Part shown: positions 11,226 through 25,488 of the stretch, one piece after another
How positions within the stretch are numbered: position 1 is the stretch's first letter
How the letters are laid out: every line of letters starts with the position of its first letter
NCBI GenBank assembly: GCA_025617375.2
Contig: JAMYGW020000002.1
Coordinates: 2,108,001 to 2,172,000 of the forward strand
DNA from: Acarospora socialis
Lineage: Eukaryota > Ascomycota > Lecanoromycetes > Acarosporales > Acarosporaceae
Direction of reading: 5' to 3'
Length of the DNA: 64,000 nucleotides
Position numbers and translations under genes: made by a program
The notes under the pieces: generated by a model
What the model was told of the DNA's origin: nothing
Database searches by the model: none
What the model saw: only the letters and a program-made list of their open reading frames with translations

Positions 11226-14200
11226 CTATTCTTGACTTTTCTCAAAATATTGAAGTGTTCTTGTGCAGTTTTTAAGATTCTCTTTGGGTTTTCAGATACT
11301 TTCTGAGTTGTTGTATTTTCTTTATCTGACAAGATAGTGAGCTTTCTCACTAATATGTTTCTTGTCTAGAATTGACTGTACTTTGTATTCTTTGTTGAGT
11401 TCAATCAGTGTTTCTTTGACTTGAAGTGGTATGAACTGATTGCAGTGTTGTAGCATGAATGCATGAAATACTGAGTGTATTCTCATTTCTCTGAGTAAAT
11501 CAAGTTTATAACTTATTTCTCAAATGTTTCTAACAATTCAAAATGATTCTATGCTCCTACTTTTCAACTTTTTGCTTTGTTTCTTTGTTCAAAGATTGTC
11601 TGCTTTTAAGTATACTCTATTTTCTTTCTTGAATGATCTTGTTGTTGCTGTTTGTTCTGTCTGTTGTTCAATTCATACTGCAAGATCTTGATGCAGTTTC
11701 TTCAGTTGTGCAATGTCTAGCATTATCTCTTGACTTTGTAATTCATGTTTCTGAGAATCTCATCATATCTTTGAGTTATAGCTGTAGTTCACATAGAAAG
11801 GTGTCTTTCTCATGATTTTGTTTTTTGTATTGTTGTACACAAACTGTGTCATTGACAACAGCTGTACTCAGTTGTCTTGATTTGTATTGATATAGTGTCA
11901 CAAGTATGTTTCAACTGTCTAATTCATTCATTTACTCTGTCTGTCTGTCTGTGAATGATATACTGTCAACATCTTGTGTTTTATCTCAAATTCTGCTGTG
12001 AGCATTTTTCAAAACTTGCTCATGAACAGCTTGTTTCTATCAGTGATAAATTTCTTTGATAGTCTGTAATTGCTAATCAATTCTTGCAGTATAATGTACA
12101 TCAATACTGGTGCTGTCACAGTCTTCTTGAATGAAATGAACATTGTATACTTAATTAATCTGTTCACTATGATCAATATACTGTTGAATCTTATTTCTCA
12201 TGCTGAGTCTCTTGATGATGATAGCTTTGTGATGAAGTTCATAATAACTGACTTTCATAATGCATCTGATGCATTCAGTTACATTACTTTGTCATATCAT
12301 TTATCTCTCTGAATCTTGTTTCTTTGATATGAATTGCACTTAGTGATCATCTTGATGATTCAATTTCTTAAATTGTCAATGTTGCATCTTCTTCACACAA
12401 GATTCTTCATGCATTTAACTTTTAGATGTTCTTTGACTCTACTGTGATGACACATCTCAATGAGTTCTTTATTCATCAAGAGAACTTGCTTCACCTTGTA
12501 CATCACTGCTAAACTCTTTGTTGAAACTTCTCATTCATCTTTGCTCAGAATTTCAGTGTGAACTTGCTTCACTTTCTCATGATCAGATCATCTGCTCAAG
12601 ATGTTTGCTTTATTATTCTCATTACTTTTCTTGTAATGAATTTGAAATTCAAAGTCTGCTAGTGATTCTGTTCAGTGAATCTGTCTGCAGTTTAACTGCT
12701 TTGTTGTTGCAAAGTTTCTCAAGTTCTTGTGATCTGTGTAAATCTGAATTGATTTGCTCATCTTTGCAAGATAAGATCTTCATTCTTGTAGTGCTTTCAC
12801 TATCACAAGAAGTTTCTTGTCATGAACCTCATATCTTTTCTTGAGTTCTGATAACTTTCTAAATTGAAATGCTATGAACTTCTGCTTCTCATCTTCAATC
12901 TGATATAGATATGTGTTAACTGCAAAGTTTAAGACATCAGTCTTCAGTATCTTCTCACATGCTGATTGAAATATCATGAGATGAGTCATTTCACTAAGAC
13001 TTTTCTTTAATATGTAAAACACTTCTTTCTGTTCTTTATCTCAATGTTATTTCTTGTTTTTCTGTATCAGTTACATGAGAGATTTTGCTATTCTGATGTA
13101 GTTTGATACAAACTTCTGATAGTAGTTCATTAGTTTAAGAAAGATCTGTACTTTCTTAATCTTTGTCAGCATTGATCAGTGTCTGACTGTCATGATTTTC
13201 TTTGAGTTCTTCTTGATGCATTCAAATTAAATCACATATTCTAGAAACTCAACTTTCTGAGTTTCAAATCTGCACTTTAACTTCTTCACATACAGAGCTT
13301 TCTCTTTAAGCTTCTCTAGTATCTTGTGCATATGTTCTCAGTGCATCTCAAGATCTTCTGAGTATATCAGAATATTGTTAAGATATGTGATTACAAAGTC
13401 ATTGAGGTATTTTCTCAATGTGTTATTGATCAATCTTTGAAAGATGACTGATGCATTCTTGAGCTCAAATGACATAACAGTGTATTCATAGTGTTCATAT
13501 CTCATTTAGAATGTCATCTTTCATTCTTTGTCTTTCTTCATTCTTACTCAGTAGTAAATGTTCTTAAGGTCTAAGCTGGTAAATCACTTAGTCTTATTTA
13601 ATTAATCTTGTAGTTCTTCTATCAATGATAAAGAATAACTGTCTTGTCTAATTATGTTATTCAATTGTCAGTAATTGACACATAATCTCTTTCTGTCATT
13701 CTTCTTTGATACAAACAGAATTGAATATTCTGCTGATGACTTTAATAATTTTATGAATTCTCTTCTGAGATTCTCATCAAGGTAGTTTCAAACTTTTTTG
13801 AGTTGATTCTCACTCATTGAATATAACAGTTTTCACACAGATTGCTTTTCATTCAATAACAGTATTTCATGATTTCATAACTTGTGTTCTGACAAGCACA
13901 TCTCTGGTATTTCTGAGATCTCATATGCATTTTTTAATGTGTATATTCTTTCTGTACTTCAATCTATCTGTGGATTTTAGTTTTTTAAACATGGCATATC
14001 AAGTATCATGTCATACTTGTTTGTTGTAAGTACATTCAGTGTCATCTCTCATCATTGTTCATCAACATTCATTGTGATATGTACTTCTTCATCAACATTT
14101 TTGATGATTCTGTTCATCATGTGTATCTTTATTGAGTACAATGCTCATATAACTATGAGTTTTAGTTCTCTGACTAGTCTTCTCAAAATATAATTGTTCA

Positions 14201-16171
14201 TGACTTCTGAATTTATCAGAGCATTGATGATTTTCAATAATTAATCACTCTGATCAATCTTCATCTGAATCATGAGTCTGTTCTTTCTGTCTATTTCATG
14301 AGATATATACAGCTTTTTTTTCTTTAGTTTTGTTGAGAAAGTCTCTAGTTTTTTGATCTCAATGCTTGATTGAGTGCTCTTCTTCAGAGATTCTTGAATC
14401 ACTGAGGTTCTTGTTTGACAAGTAATTCTTTGTACTCTTTGCTTTCTTGCTCAATGTACTGTTTGTTGTGCAATTTTGAATCATACTCATTATATTCTTG
14501 CTGTAGTTCACTCTGAAGTGCTTTCACTCTGTGTATGAACTCTAACAGTATGTAGTCTTTCTGAAAAGTTCACAACTCTCTGTTTTTTACTTGATGTCTG
14601 AGTAGTAGATTTATTTTTATCTTGAATTTCTCTTGAGTCTTTCTTCTTCAAGACTTGAGTAATAGTGGTGTCTGATGATCAGCTATTGCATTGTGCACTT
14701 CTTTCATCAGATTCTTGAAACTCTGTTTAATTCTTTTTAATCTTTTTCATTCTTTATCTAGAGTTCTGACCTCACTCTGTAGATTTTTTCTTTGTTGCTT
14801 GAGTGTCTCTCTTTGATTTTCTCAACATTAATTCTTAAGGTGCTTGTATCTCTGTCTGAGTCTTATGTTGTATTTTTATTGATTGACATTTTCTTGATTC
14901 ACATTCAAATTCAAGATAATTTAGATGCTATCACTGTAGTCTTTTTCTATCTGAGTTTCATGAGTATTGATCTCTTTGATCTTGACTTCAAGATATTTAT
15001 CATTTTGAATCTCTTTCTCACTAAGAACACACAGTTCTTTTCTTACAGTGTTATCTGATCTCAGTCATTCTGTAATGTCATAAGCTTCTTGTTCTTGATG
15101 TAACTTCTTTAAATAATAACTGACTCTGTTCTTCAAGCTCATGTGTACTTAACACATGTCATTGTAGCAGACTGTTCAGCTAAGTTAATCATGTACTATC
15201 TTCTTAATTGTGACTGCAGCTTGCTTTCTTTCTCATTGTGATCTCTTGTAATTTCATGCAAGATGTCTGATTACATCACAGTTGTAGCACTTTTGTGTCT
15301 CTTCTCACAGTGCTTAAGACTTAGTAGACTACTCTGATTGACATTTAAACTTTATTTATCTAGTCTTTCATGACTTCTGATGACACTTCTTAATTATATT
15401 GAGATTCATAGAATTGTTTCTTCAATGTGTTTGAATAAACTTCTTTCCTCATTCATATCTGAATAGCACTGAGTGTCTTTTCTGTTTCATCTGACATTTC
15501 TATTGATAACTGTCAATGTTAATGAATAGATCAATCATTTTCTAAAGATCTTCTGATCATTTTGTTCTGATAATTTTGTTTTTGATGATCTTTCTCAACT
15601 CACAGTAGTACATGTAGATAAGTGTGTTGTTGTCTCATCTGATGAGTGCTGCTAATCATTGAAACTTTATGATGTAACTTGTTGTCAATTCACTCTGTCA
15701 CAAAATGTGAATCTATTTCTGTGCTGCTCTTTCTTCATTGATGACTTCAAAGATTTGTTGCAGTTTGTTCTTAAACTCATCATAGTCATTGAACATGAAC
15801 TTCATATCAGCATTGCACTTCATGTAGCTCTTCTTCAGAAATTTGTGCAACTTAAGATTAACTCAATTGAAGACTGCATCAATAAAATACATTATAGTGA
15901 ACAATGTCTTCTTCTGATTCATACTGAACTTTGTTTGATTGAATTTGATGTATAGATCAAGTTTAGTCAGAAAGACTTGCAGCTTTTTTTGTTCATCACT
16001 GAACATATCAGATGTCTGTATTTTGAATACATCTGTGAATAACTGTATTATCTGATCTGACATCAATGTCAACTGCACTGCTGTGCATGTAGATATAGAT
16101 AAAAGTGATGAGTTCTGTGCTTGAATCTGTCTCAAGAATGAGATTGAGATGTTCTTCTGTATATCAGACAT
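11226..16171 (-). pseudogene. gag-pol remnant of element A2
   Basis: Gag starts at 16171 (MSDIQKNISI) and stays open for 102 codons, longer than in its neighbours. It then carries Gag, protease, RT (13200-13560), RNase H, integrase (12070-12310 reads best) and a chromodomain at 11240-11400, ending at a TAG at 11226. Stops are common. The protein relates to family A elements at every domain. Confidence 0.86.
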
Positions 16172-16201
16172 TGCTGTATTATATTGTAAGAGTGTTCAAA
16201 G

Positions 16202-16542
16202 TGTTATGTTCTAATCTGAGATTTCTTGAATATTAGAGCTAAGAGTTTGTGCTTATTGATATAACAATTTGTATGGTACAATAGACTCTGAGTTTGACTT
16301 CTTAGATTGTACTAAATCATAATATGAGTTGAACATGGTCAATTTCATAAGAAAATCACCTCTACTATATAGTGAGCTCACTTGCTGATCTTGTCATCAA
16401 GTCTGTTGAGACAGCTCATTCATGTAACTTGTTGAGCTTGCTCATCAAGCTCATCATCAAGTATGTCAAGATGTCACATGACTGCTGCCTAGCAGTTCTT
16501 TCTCTATGTTCATTTCACATAGTTCAGAGTCTGATCATAACA
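16202..16542 (-). repeat. 5' LTR of element A2 (341 bp)
   Basis: Minus strand: TGTTATGATC…ACATAACA, followed inward by CTTTGAACACTC. A TATATAG promoter signature lies in the middle, ~25 nt before an ATGTTCAACTC motif shared with family A LTRs. Confidence 0.9.
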
Positions 16543-18267
16543 ATATTAGAGAATCACTAAAAAGTTAAAGTTAATCAGTTATATGTGATGAAGATTTAAA
16601 ATTAGCAACTTATTTAAAACTGAATATCTTATGAACAGCTTTTTTGAATAAGATGACAATCTTTTCATTAATTTTCTTTTTCACATCAAATTTCAATGAG
16701 AATAAATCACTATTTTTCTTGATCTCTGTCTCTGCATCAAAAGTTTTATGTTTTTTTTTGTGCTTGAACTCTGATTTATCTTTGTGTTAATGTAAGTTGT
16801 CTGCAGTTAATTTAACTGACTTTGTAATTGACTTAATCATAATTAAGTTAATTAATTTCTTTAACTCAATATGCTTGTGAACAGAGAAAAGATATTTACA
16901 ATCTCAAATATAATGAGTGTTGTTGCACAGAAGACATTTAAATTGCTTTTGATGAAGAAAATGATTGTTATTGAAATTTAAAGATCTTTAATAGTGATAT
17001 CTCACATCATAGATATATAAATGTATCAAATTTCACTTTTTTTTACATTAATCTGTTCACATAATAGTTTCTGCAGTCTTTAGCTGTATTTTTTTTTCTG
17101 AAGTTTCTGCAGATCTCTTTTGACATTTAAGATATTTTAAATATTAATTGTATCATAAATCATTATATAATTCTTCAACAGTGTCTGAAACAGTGTTTGA
17201 AACTGCTGCTCTAATTTGAACAAGTTAATTATATTAAACTGAGTTGCAGCAATCTTTCTGTTAAGTTTGCTGAGATAAGTTTATATCTCATTAATGAATA
17301 TATTCACTGACATTTTATACTCAATGAACTTCATCAAATATTGTCTTTTAATAATCTGCAGTTTCTTCTTGTATTTGAACTTCAAAGTATTTTAAATATT
17401 CTTTGCATTAATTTTATTTGTTAAATATTCTTAATCATTTATACTGATATAAATAATAAATCAATACAGAGTTTTGACATCAGTCTTCTGACTTTCAAAG
17501 TTAAAATTGTTTAAAGAAAAGAAGAAGTTGCTGACAGATATATTGATAATGAAGATTTTAATGATAAATTATAAATCTTTATTTATCAATCATCTTTTCA
17601 TAAGAGTAAATCATTGATCACAGTTCTTTTAATTAAGAACTGAAATGAGTTGTTGCTTTATGAAGAAATTGTTAAAGATCATAATGTAGTTTGTGATGAC
17701 AGTTGACACATAATATAAGAAATAATAATAAAAATATAATTAGTGAATCAGAATATAATAAGTGAATAAAATGAAGAAAAGATGTGTTAGATGTCTTTCT
17801 TTGATGAAGACAGTAGATAAATGTTTATTTATTTTGTTGATTTGTAGTAAGCTGTTGAGAATATGTGCTTGTTTCACTCAATTATTTAAGTTTTATATCA
17901 AGTCATCAAAAGTCTCATTTTACTCAATCTTTTAAGTTCTGTATTGAGTATTGAGAGTGTTTGTTTTGTTTAATCATTTGAGTTTCATAACAAAGCTGTC
18001 AAGACACTAAAAGTATGCACTTTCTCTAAGAATTCTCTTGCTAATTTGAGCTCATAATTTATTGAATTTAGTGAAAGATCTAAAGAATACTTGTGCTATA
18101 TAGTGAACATACACTGTTGAAGTTGACTGCAGTTAATGTGAATTGATTATCTTGATTATGATCAACATAAGTGTTATAGTTATACAAAGCATAAAGACAG
18201 TAGACAACTTCTGACACTAGTACTAATTAATACAATAGTAGCAGTTAGAACACTGCACTTCTCAACA
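16543..18267 (-). mobile_element. Ty1/copia copy 1: 5' LTR and gag
   Basis: The minus-strand start is TGTTGAGAAGTG at 18267 (LTR start shared with the copies ending at 20589 and starting at 61969). Inward lies a copia-type Gag (UBN2-like: …QYLMKFIEYK-type residues, then a Lys/Gln-rich helix) at ~16950-17560 and a zinc knuckle at ~16890-16945 (CLLCNNTHYI-x-DC). The LTR inner end is not sharp, perhaps near 17650. No Gag frame is intact. Confidence 0.75.
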
Positions 18268-18590
18268 TGAATTGTGTTTATAAAAATTTTAAAACATAGT
18301 TTAATTGTACTGAAGCTGAGTACATAGTTTAATTTAAATCTCTTTAATGTTTAAATTTCAAAATAATCTGTCTCTGAACAATAATTTGTCAAAATAAATT
18401 TTGTGTTCTTTACAAGATGAAATGTGTGACTGCTGAATTAAATAGTGATAATGATAAAATAAAGAATGAACAACTGACTTTTAATTTTCTCAATCTTAAT
18501 TCTTTACTCAAATCAATAAGTTTTAGTTTTTTTTTCAATTCTGAGTTCTTCTCTCAAACTGCTGAAGTGTTTTCATGTATGTTTGACTAT
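18268..18590 (+). pseudogene. Fragment of the antisense zinc-cluster gene of a chromovirus
   Basis: The plus strand reads …KMKCVTAELNSDNDKIKNEQ, matching the conserved acidic tail of the antisense genes, followed by sequence resembling the antisense of the chromodomain end. The zinc-cluster part is cut away by the copia LTR at 18267. The right border with copia copy 2 is estimated where similarity to the other copia copies stops (~18585). Confidence 0.5.
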
Positions 18591-20589
18591 ATAGATGCTG
18601 TCTTGCTCAGACACTTTTATTATAATCTTATCATGTTTGTTTCACATATAGAGACTGTGTTGATTAAAACTTTCATACAGTTTCATCTCACACATTTGTT
18701 TTTCTGACAGAAGATTAACTTCAAGTTCAGATATATAGAGTGTTGAACTCAGAATTACAAAGTTTTTAGACTTATTCTGCATCACAGCAACTTCACAATA
18801 ATGAGAATACAGATGTTTTCTCTCAATCTTAATTCTTTAATGTTGTATGCATATTAAGAGATCACTGAAGAATTAATGTTGATTAGTTATGTATATAAAG
18901 AATTCTGAATCTGCAACTTAATCAGAGCTGAATATTTTATTAATGACTTCTTTAAACAAGATAACAATTTTTTTCTCAATGTTTTCTTCAGTGTTGAAGT
19001 CTAAGAAAAATAAGTAGCTCTCTTTTTTGATTTCAGTCTCTGCATTAAAAATCTTGTACTTTTTGTTTTTGTGCTTGAGTTCTAACTTGTCTCTATGTTG
19101 ATGCAAGTTATCTGTAATTAATTTAACTGACTTTATGATTGATTTAATCATGATTAAGTTAACTGTCTTATTGATGATCTTGTGAACAATAAAAAGAAAT
19201 TTGCAGTCTTAAATATGATGAGCATTACTGCATAGAAAGCATCTATATGTCTTTTGATGTGAATAATTATTGTTAAAGTTTGATGATTGTCAATACTGAT
19301 ATCTCAGATCATGTTTATATGAATATAATGAATTTCATTTTTTTTTTGCTGATCTGTTCACAGAACAGTGTCTGTAATCTTTAATTGTATTTTCTTCTCT
19401 TGAAGTCTTAATAGATCTTGTTTAACATTAATGAACTGTAAATTGATGTCATCACAAACAGTGCAGTAGTTCTTTGATAATGCTTAAAGCAATGCTTGAA
19501 ATTATTGTTTAAATGTGTTGAGAATATCAATGTCTGACTAAATCATAACAATCTTTCTGTCAAACTTAATTATATGAGTTTAGACTTCATCAATAAATTT
19601 ATTAGATGACATTTTGTATATAGTGAACTCTGCAAGATATTGTCTGTCAGTGATGAGTAATTTCTGCTTATACTTTGTCTTGAGTCTGTCAAATTTTTTT
19701 TATGATGATCTTCTCTATCAAAAGTTCTTAATTGTCTTCACTGATGCAGATGTTTAGTCAGTAAAGAATTTTTACATTGATCTTATGATTTTTGAAATCA
19801 AGACTGTTCAACAAGAAGAAGATGCTGCTTTCAGATATATTGTTAATTAAAAACTAACTTTCAATTATACATCAGAGATCTTCATCTATTAATCATTATT
19901 TCATATGAAAAAATCATTGATCAGAGTTCAGTTAAGTGAAAACTGAAATGAGTCATCTCTTCACAAACATGTTGTCAAAGTTCATGATATAGCTTGTAGT
20001 GACAGTCAGCATGTAGTATAAAAAGTGAATGAATTAAAGTAATAAGATATGTAAAAGAAGATAATGCAAATAAGAGAAAGAATATGTTTGTGTGTGCTTG
20101 TTTTGCTCAATCATTGAGCACTGTATCAAGCTGTTGAAATTTTTATTTTATTCACTCTTTGAGCATTGTATTGAGAATCATAAGTGTCTTGTTTCATCAA
20201 CTTTTGAACATCATATTGAGAACTGTAAGTGTCTTGTTTTACTCAGTCATTTAAGTCTTATATTAAGTGTCAAGAAGTTCAGTTTCACTCAATTATTTAA
20301 GTTTTGTAGTAAATCATCAAGACATTAGATCAGTATGCACTTTCTTTAAAAAGTTTGTTGTTAATCTGAACTTATAATCTGTTGAGTGTATAAAGAATAC
20401 TCATGCTATACTGTTGATTAACTGTCTATTTAGTGAAATGTACACTGTTAATTTAAGTGTGATCAACATGAATTGTGTAGATTGTCAATTTACATACTCT
20501 GCTGCACAAACTATATGAGTAATGAGTAATCTCTGACACTAGTTTCAACTAAGACTATGAAAGCAGCTAGAACATCACACTTCTTAACA
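18591..20589 (-). mobile_element. Ty1/copia copy 2: 5' LTR and gag
   Basis: The LTR starts at 20589 on the minus strand (TGTTAAGAAGTG). The Gag core and zinc knuckle lie near 19195-19245 (CFLCSNAHHI-x-DC, close to CX2CX4HX4C), followed by an open stretch of 77 codons at 18918-19151 (Lys/Glu rich). The element breaks off at ~18590 before the integrase. Its uninterrupted reading across ~18850 gives the empty site for element A2. Confidence 0.73.
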
Positions 20590-23500
20590 ACAAGAAATAA
20601 ATATTTGTTTACAAAGCAATGCTATGTGACAGAAGCTCATTAAATGCAAAAAAGCAGTTTCACAGTATGTAAGAATAGATATTAGCAAATAGTATTATTA
20701 GAATCATTATACAAGTGAATGAAAGATGTAATTGCTAAAGAGCTACCTATGAAAAAACTCTGTCTATATGTTTCTCATGAGTGTCTTTCATATCTAGCAA
20801 TTAGCTCATTAAGTTCATGATGTTAGCAAAATTGCAAAGTGACTCAATGAGACACATTCAACAGCAAGATCAAGGTTGAGACTAATCTGATTCATAACAA
20901 GTATGTTATTAAAGTAAATACTACTATATTATTAAGTCTCAGAAATAGATTCAAGACATTTACTGTTAGTTAATTATCATTTGTGAAATCTTCACTGTGA
21001 CTTTTCTCAAAGCATCAAGATAGTTCACAGATTGAGAGATAAGTTTTTACTTGTTTTCTTTCTTCACAAAAATGTTAAAGACATCTGTGACAGACAGATG
21101 TCAATTATACTGACTGAGAACTGTTTAAACTTTAATTGTCTAGTGATCATGCATTTTATATGAACATCAGTTCAGACTTATAATCTCAGTCAATTACACT
21201 TTAACTCATGAAACTGCAGCACTGTGATCACTCAATACAGCTAGAACATCACTTTTCTTTGCTGTTTCTGATTACTCAGATGCAGTCTTACTATATTATC
21301 TCAAAGAAGCACTTATCTGTTCAAATCACTCTAGTTTACATGTTCTTAATTCAGTCTTGATGATTCTTTGCTCATTTTCACTGAATTTGAGTCTGTTTTT
21401 CAGTGATAAAAAAGTGAAAACAGATAATACATCAACAATAGTCTATCTGCTTGAGTACATGCATCATATTTTTGTGATGAATCTTCAATTCAATTGAATT
21501 GACTAACTGCTTAAAGATTTTTTGACTTTCTATTCATTCTGTGTAACATATATGAGCAAAATAATAAGTAGTTCAATAACTGATCTTTTGAGACTGATCA
21601 GCACACTTGTGCTCTTTCAGATGTGTCAAAATATTGTGAATGATTTTGTTTACATGTTTCATGAAATGAATGTGAACACATGTAAAGATATTTTAATTCA
21701 CATCAACAATCATTTGATAACATTGTGATCTTAAGTCATTTAGAGACAAGATCATCATATATATTCTTTATGACAAACTGAGTGATTCTACAGCTGTGAA
21801 GAGAATTGAGAATGAAGCATCATCATTACATAAGATTTTAAGACAATTATCAGAATTAATAGTTAGTGTTATCATTGCTTTATGCTAATTTGATAATGAG
21901 ATTGAAGAATATAATCACATCAACAAAAACATGACACAAAAAGTCAAAAAGAACAGAGAGCAATGTTAGAAGTGCTACACTGATGCATTAATACATTGAT
22001 GTGTTAATGTGTACAGAGTTAACTCTGTCTACACTGACACAACAGCAGACAATGATGAAGTGTTTAACTCAGAAAATTAAATAAATTTATTTAATTATCT
22101 CAGTTCTCTGAACATTCTGACTGACTTGTCAGAGTTTGAAAAAATGACAGCTTAACTAAGTATTGTAACAGTGATACAGAAGATTGATGACATATATTCT
22201 GATATTTTCACTGCAGAAATACATGACTGAGCATATTTAGTTTTCTGAACAAAAGTGTCAGTGATGATTTTTGATCATTGTTAATTTGTATATAATAGAT
22301 TGATGTGTGAGCATGATCAGCATGAATAATGTTGATGTTAAGATAAAGAATAAGAAGACTGAGTCTGCAGCTCTTTAATTTAATTCTGATGAGTGATGAC
22401 AGCTCAATGAAAGATGAGTTGATCATTTTTAAAAATGTCAAGAAGTTAAAACACAAGTCAGAGATCAGCAATGATGCTAGATTGATGGCATCTGCTATTG
22501 AGATCTCAGATATAGTTAAAGACATTAATGAAACTTTAAGCAAATGTTTTGAAGACAGAATCATGATGTCATTGATTAACTGTTGAAAAGAAGACACAGA
22601 ATGTGCAAAGAATTATGATTGCAATCTCTGATTTCATTTGTTGTCATATTGAATGATTTGTTTGTGATGCATGATGAGATGCTGTCAGCAGTTCATGCAG
22701 TCATTTCATCAGTTCTTGACAGTGTTGTTGCTGCAGTTTAACAGTTGTCTGATGATTTTGACTCAACACTTACTCATTTCAATTATCAGTAAAGTGATCA
22801 CTGAACTAAGTTGAGCTCAGATTTTAGAACTTGATTTAGTTCATTAAACAACTATTCAAACTCAACTCAACAACAGAGCTGAGCTAAACTGAGTTAACTT
22901 AAATCATATTTATGATAATCTTCATTGTTTCTGGAATAATTTTGATAATTTTTGCATTATTTGAAAGATCTTGCAATTCTTTACAAAATTAAAAAAAAAT
23001 CACAAAAAACAGATTGCTTTCAAGCTCAATGCATGTAATCAAAGATTTGTTCAAATTTTGAAGAAATTGAGATGTTTTTGTCACTATGACAAAGCATGAC
23101 TAACAAGTCATGCAAAATAAGCAAAAAACCAACTTTGAAAAAGCTCAGTGATCACTCTAATCATTAGACATTTGATGATGATGTTTTTCTCAAGTGTGAT
23201 GAGATCATAATTCAGGTCAGACTTCAAATGCTATATATACTATTCTCAACATTGCTTTGATGAGTACAAAGTGATGAACTTTGAGATTCAAACTCAATTG
23301 TGAGTCTCTTGCATGTGAACTAACTGTATAAGATAGACATCTTCAATTTAAGATCACAGTTCTCATCAATGAACCAACATGTTGACAAGTTACACACAAA
23401 GTGTGCTGACAATCAAAGAGTCATCACAAGACAAATAAGTAATGAAAGATGAAAATAGAGCAGTGCTTGAATATGAGATGTAAGATAAGTAATGAAAAAA

Positions 23501-25291
23501 TAAGCAGTAAAGTAGTTAAAATTTAGACTGAAGAAAGAACAAATGATAATTGATTTTTAGAATTCATCTGATTGTTTAAGATTAAAGCTGAGTGATAAGA
23601 ACAACAAAAATGATGTGATCAAAGATCAGAATGAAATGAAGAGAATATTTAGATAAGAAGATATGTTAGATGATATAGACTATAAGAATAGTGAAAATGA
23701 ATGAAGACACAACTTAAAGTGATGTTGACAGACAGAACAAGAAAAAGAAGATGAAACACAACTCTGAGAATAAAAGAAAAAAAGAGAGAGACATTGATCA
23801 GAAAAAGTTTCTAGATAAGTTTATCACTAAATGAGATACAAGTATTATAGCATCAATATCAAATACTGAGAGCTGAACACCACTCTATTATGACTGAATA
23901 AAATCATACTGTGGTGACAGCAAATTGATGCTATAATCAGATCAACTTTTCATCACATGAACAATTATGTTTATTTTAGCAAGAAGATCATGTACTGAGT
24001 GTGTATTCAATCATGTTACTTGATTGACTCAGCTTTTCTGCTGTTTCTAAATTGAATTACTATGATATTGAAGTGTCAAATGAACATTATAATCTATAAT
24101 AAATTATGAGTTTCATGATCTCAATTTCTCTCACTATCTATCTGAAATCTATACATAAGAACAAAAGACTTTGATGATTGAAATGACTCAAATAGTTGTT
24201 GTAGTCACTGCAGTCTAACTGTGTTCAGATGTTTATGTTTTCAAAAATGCATTGAGAGTTCTTGAGTTTGTTTTTTCACTCACATCTTTTCAATAGAAAT
24301 CTCAGTCTTTCAAAAAAAATTTCAGTCTACTTTGCTTATGCTGCTTAAAGAGAGCAGAATTTTAGATGTGTACTCTTTGCATATAGTTTCTGTCATAGAG
24401 CACTTGTTGTAGAAAAGATGAAGAATGTAAAGAATTTAAAGATTTAAATGCTCAGTCAGATTCTTTGTTTCTTGTTAGTTTTAGAGAGTTTCTGTGAATG
24501 TTTAAATTAATGATAATTAGCATATTTCTCTATAAATCTTAGTGATAAATCATGCTCAAAAGCATTCTTTTAGTATGCTTTATGATATCTTGAATTGTTT
24601 TTGCTTGAAGATTGCTGTTAAGATCTGTGAGAACTATGTTTACTGAGTTGAAAAAAATGTTCACTATGTTATAGAACTATGATTGCTTATGCTAGAACAT
24701 AAGTTGTATGATACAAGTAGAAATGCAAGTTAAATCTGAGCTTAATAATTAATTAAGTATAAGAAATGAACAGCTGAACTTGAAGCAATACATATTCTCA
24801 ATCTTCAAGATCTTATCATCAACACAACAAAGCTAATAAACATTGAGAATGATACAATCAGTACAAAAAGCACATTTGCAAAGAATGTACTGAGCATTGA
24901 GATTTCTGATTTCAAGAGATCACAATTAATTCTTGTTGATCTTTCAGAACTTATTTACTCAGAAAACAAAGCATAGACTTAAGAAAGATGTTGAAATGAT
25001 CTTGAAACTTGTTGAACAATACATATTCAATTCTCACACAATCATTCTCTTAATTATCTTCATTAAAAATGATTACATCATTCTGAAGCAAGCAAGAGAG
25101 ATTAATTTTCAAGAAAGTTGTACTTTTAAAATCATCACAAAGTCAAATGATCTTTCTCTGAAACTCTGAGAATGAAGTGATATTCATCAGTTTTATAAGA
25201 AACAAAAACATTTTCACTCATGCAAAGCAGTGTTGATCTATGCATATATTGTCAACTGATCTCAATCACAAGCTTACAGTATGTTTAAATC
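20590..25291. other. Unclassified hypermutated AT-rich DNA
   Basis: I recognise no LTR pair, RT, integrase or transposase. Translations are full of stops. Longest open frames are 129 codons on the minus strand (22208-22597) and an overlapping 65-codon frame on the plus strand (22389-22586). A Lys/Arg-rich plus-strand stretch at ~23760-24050 (…NKRKKERDIDQKKFLDKF…) looks like decayed coding sequence of unknown kind. The sequence continues at 42440 once the element at 25292-42439 is removed. Confidence 0.5.
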
Positions 25292-25488
25292 TGTCAGAGT
25301 TACTCAGAGTTAGATTTAGAGTAAGATGTTGATTGAGTAATTGTCATAGTTAACATACAAGATGAGACACAAAGAGAAAAGAAAAAAAGTGCACACAAAA
25401 TCTCAAAATAGTCTCTATATACAAAATCACATGATTCAGAAGAGAACAACTATTTATTAAAACTTTAACTTAAACTTAAATCATAACA
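25292..25488 (-). repeat. 3' LTR of element C (197 bp)
   Basis: Same length and orientation as 42243-42439. Both ends carry TGT..ACA-type termini (TGTCAGAG / ATAACA here, ATGACA in the partner). The right copy is visibly less mutated. Confidence 0.9.

Larger units (their letters stand above)
10281..16542 (-). mobile_element. Chromovirus element A2, complete structure, related family
   Basis: 6262 bp with unequal LTRs (10281-10694, 414 bp; 16202-16542, 341 bp) and a perfect target duplication ATATT (10276-10280 and 16543-16547). The empty site can be read in copia copy 2 at ~18850, which lacks the insert. LTR sequences differ from family A, but the PBS region, Gag start and chromodomain are homologous. 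Confidence 0.93.

Noticed and set aside
18268-18590. Independent 96-codon gene starting at 18417
   Set aside because: Its start matches the acidic tail of the antisense zinc-cluster gene and its end runs over the copia border.
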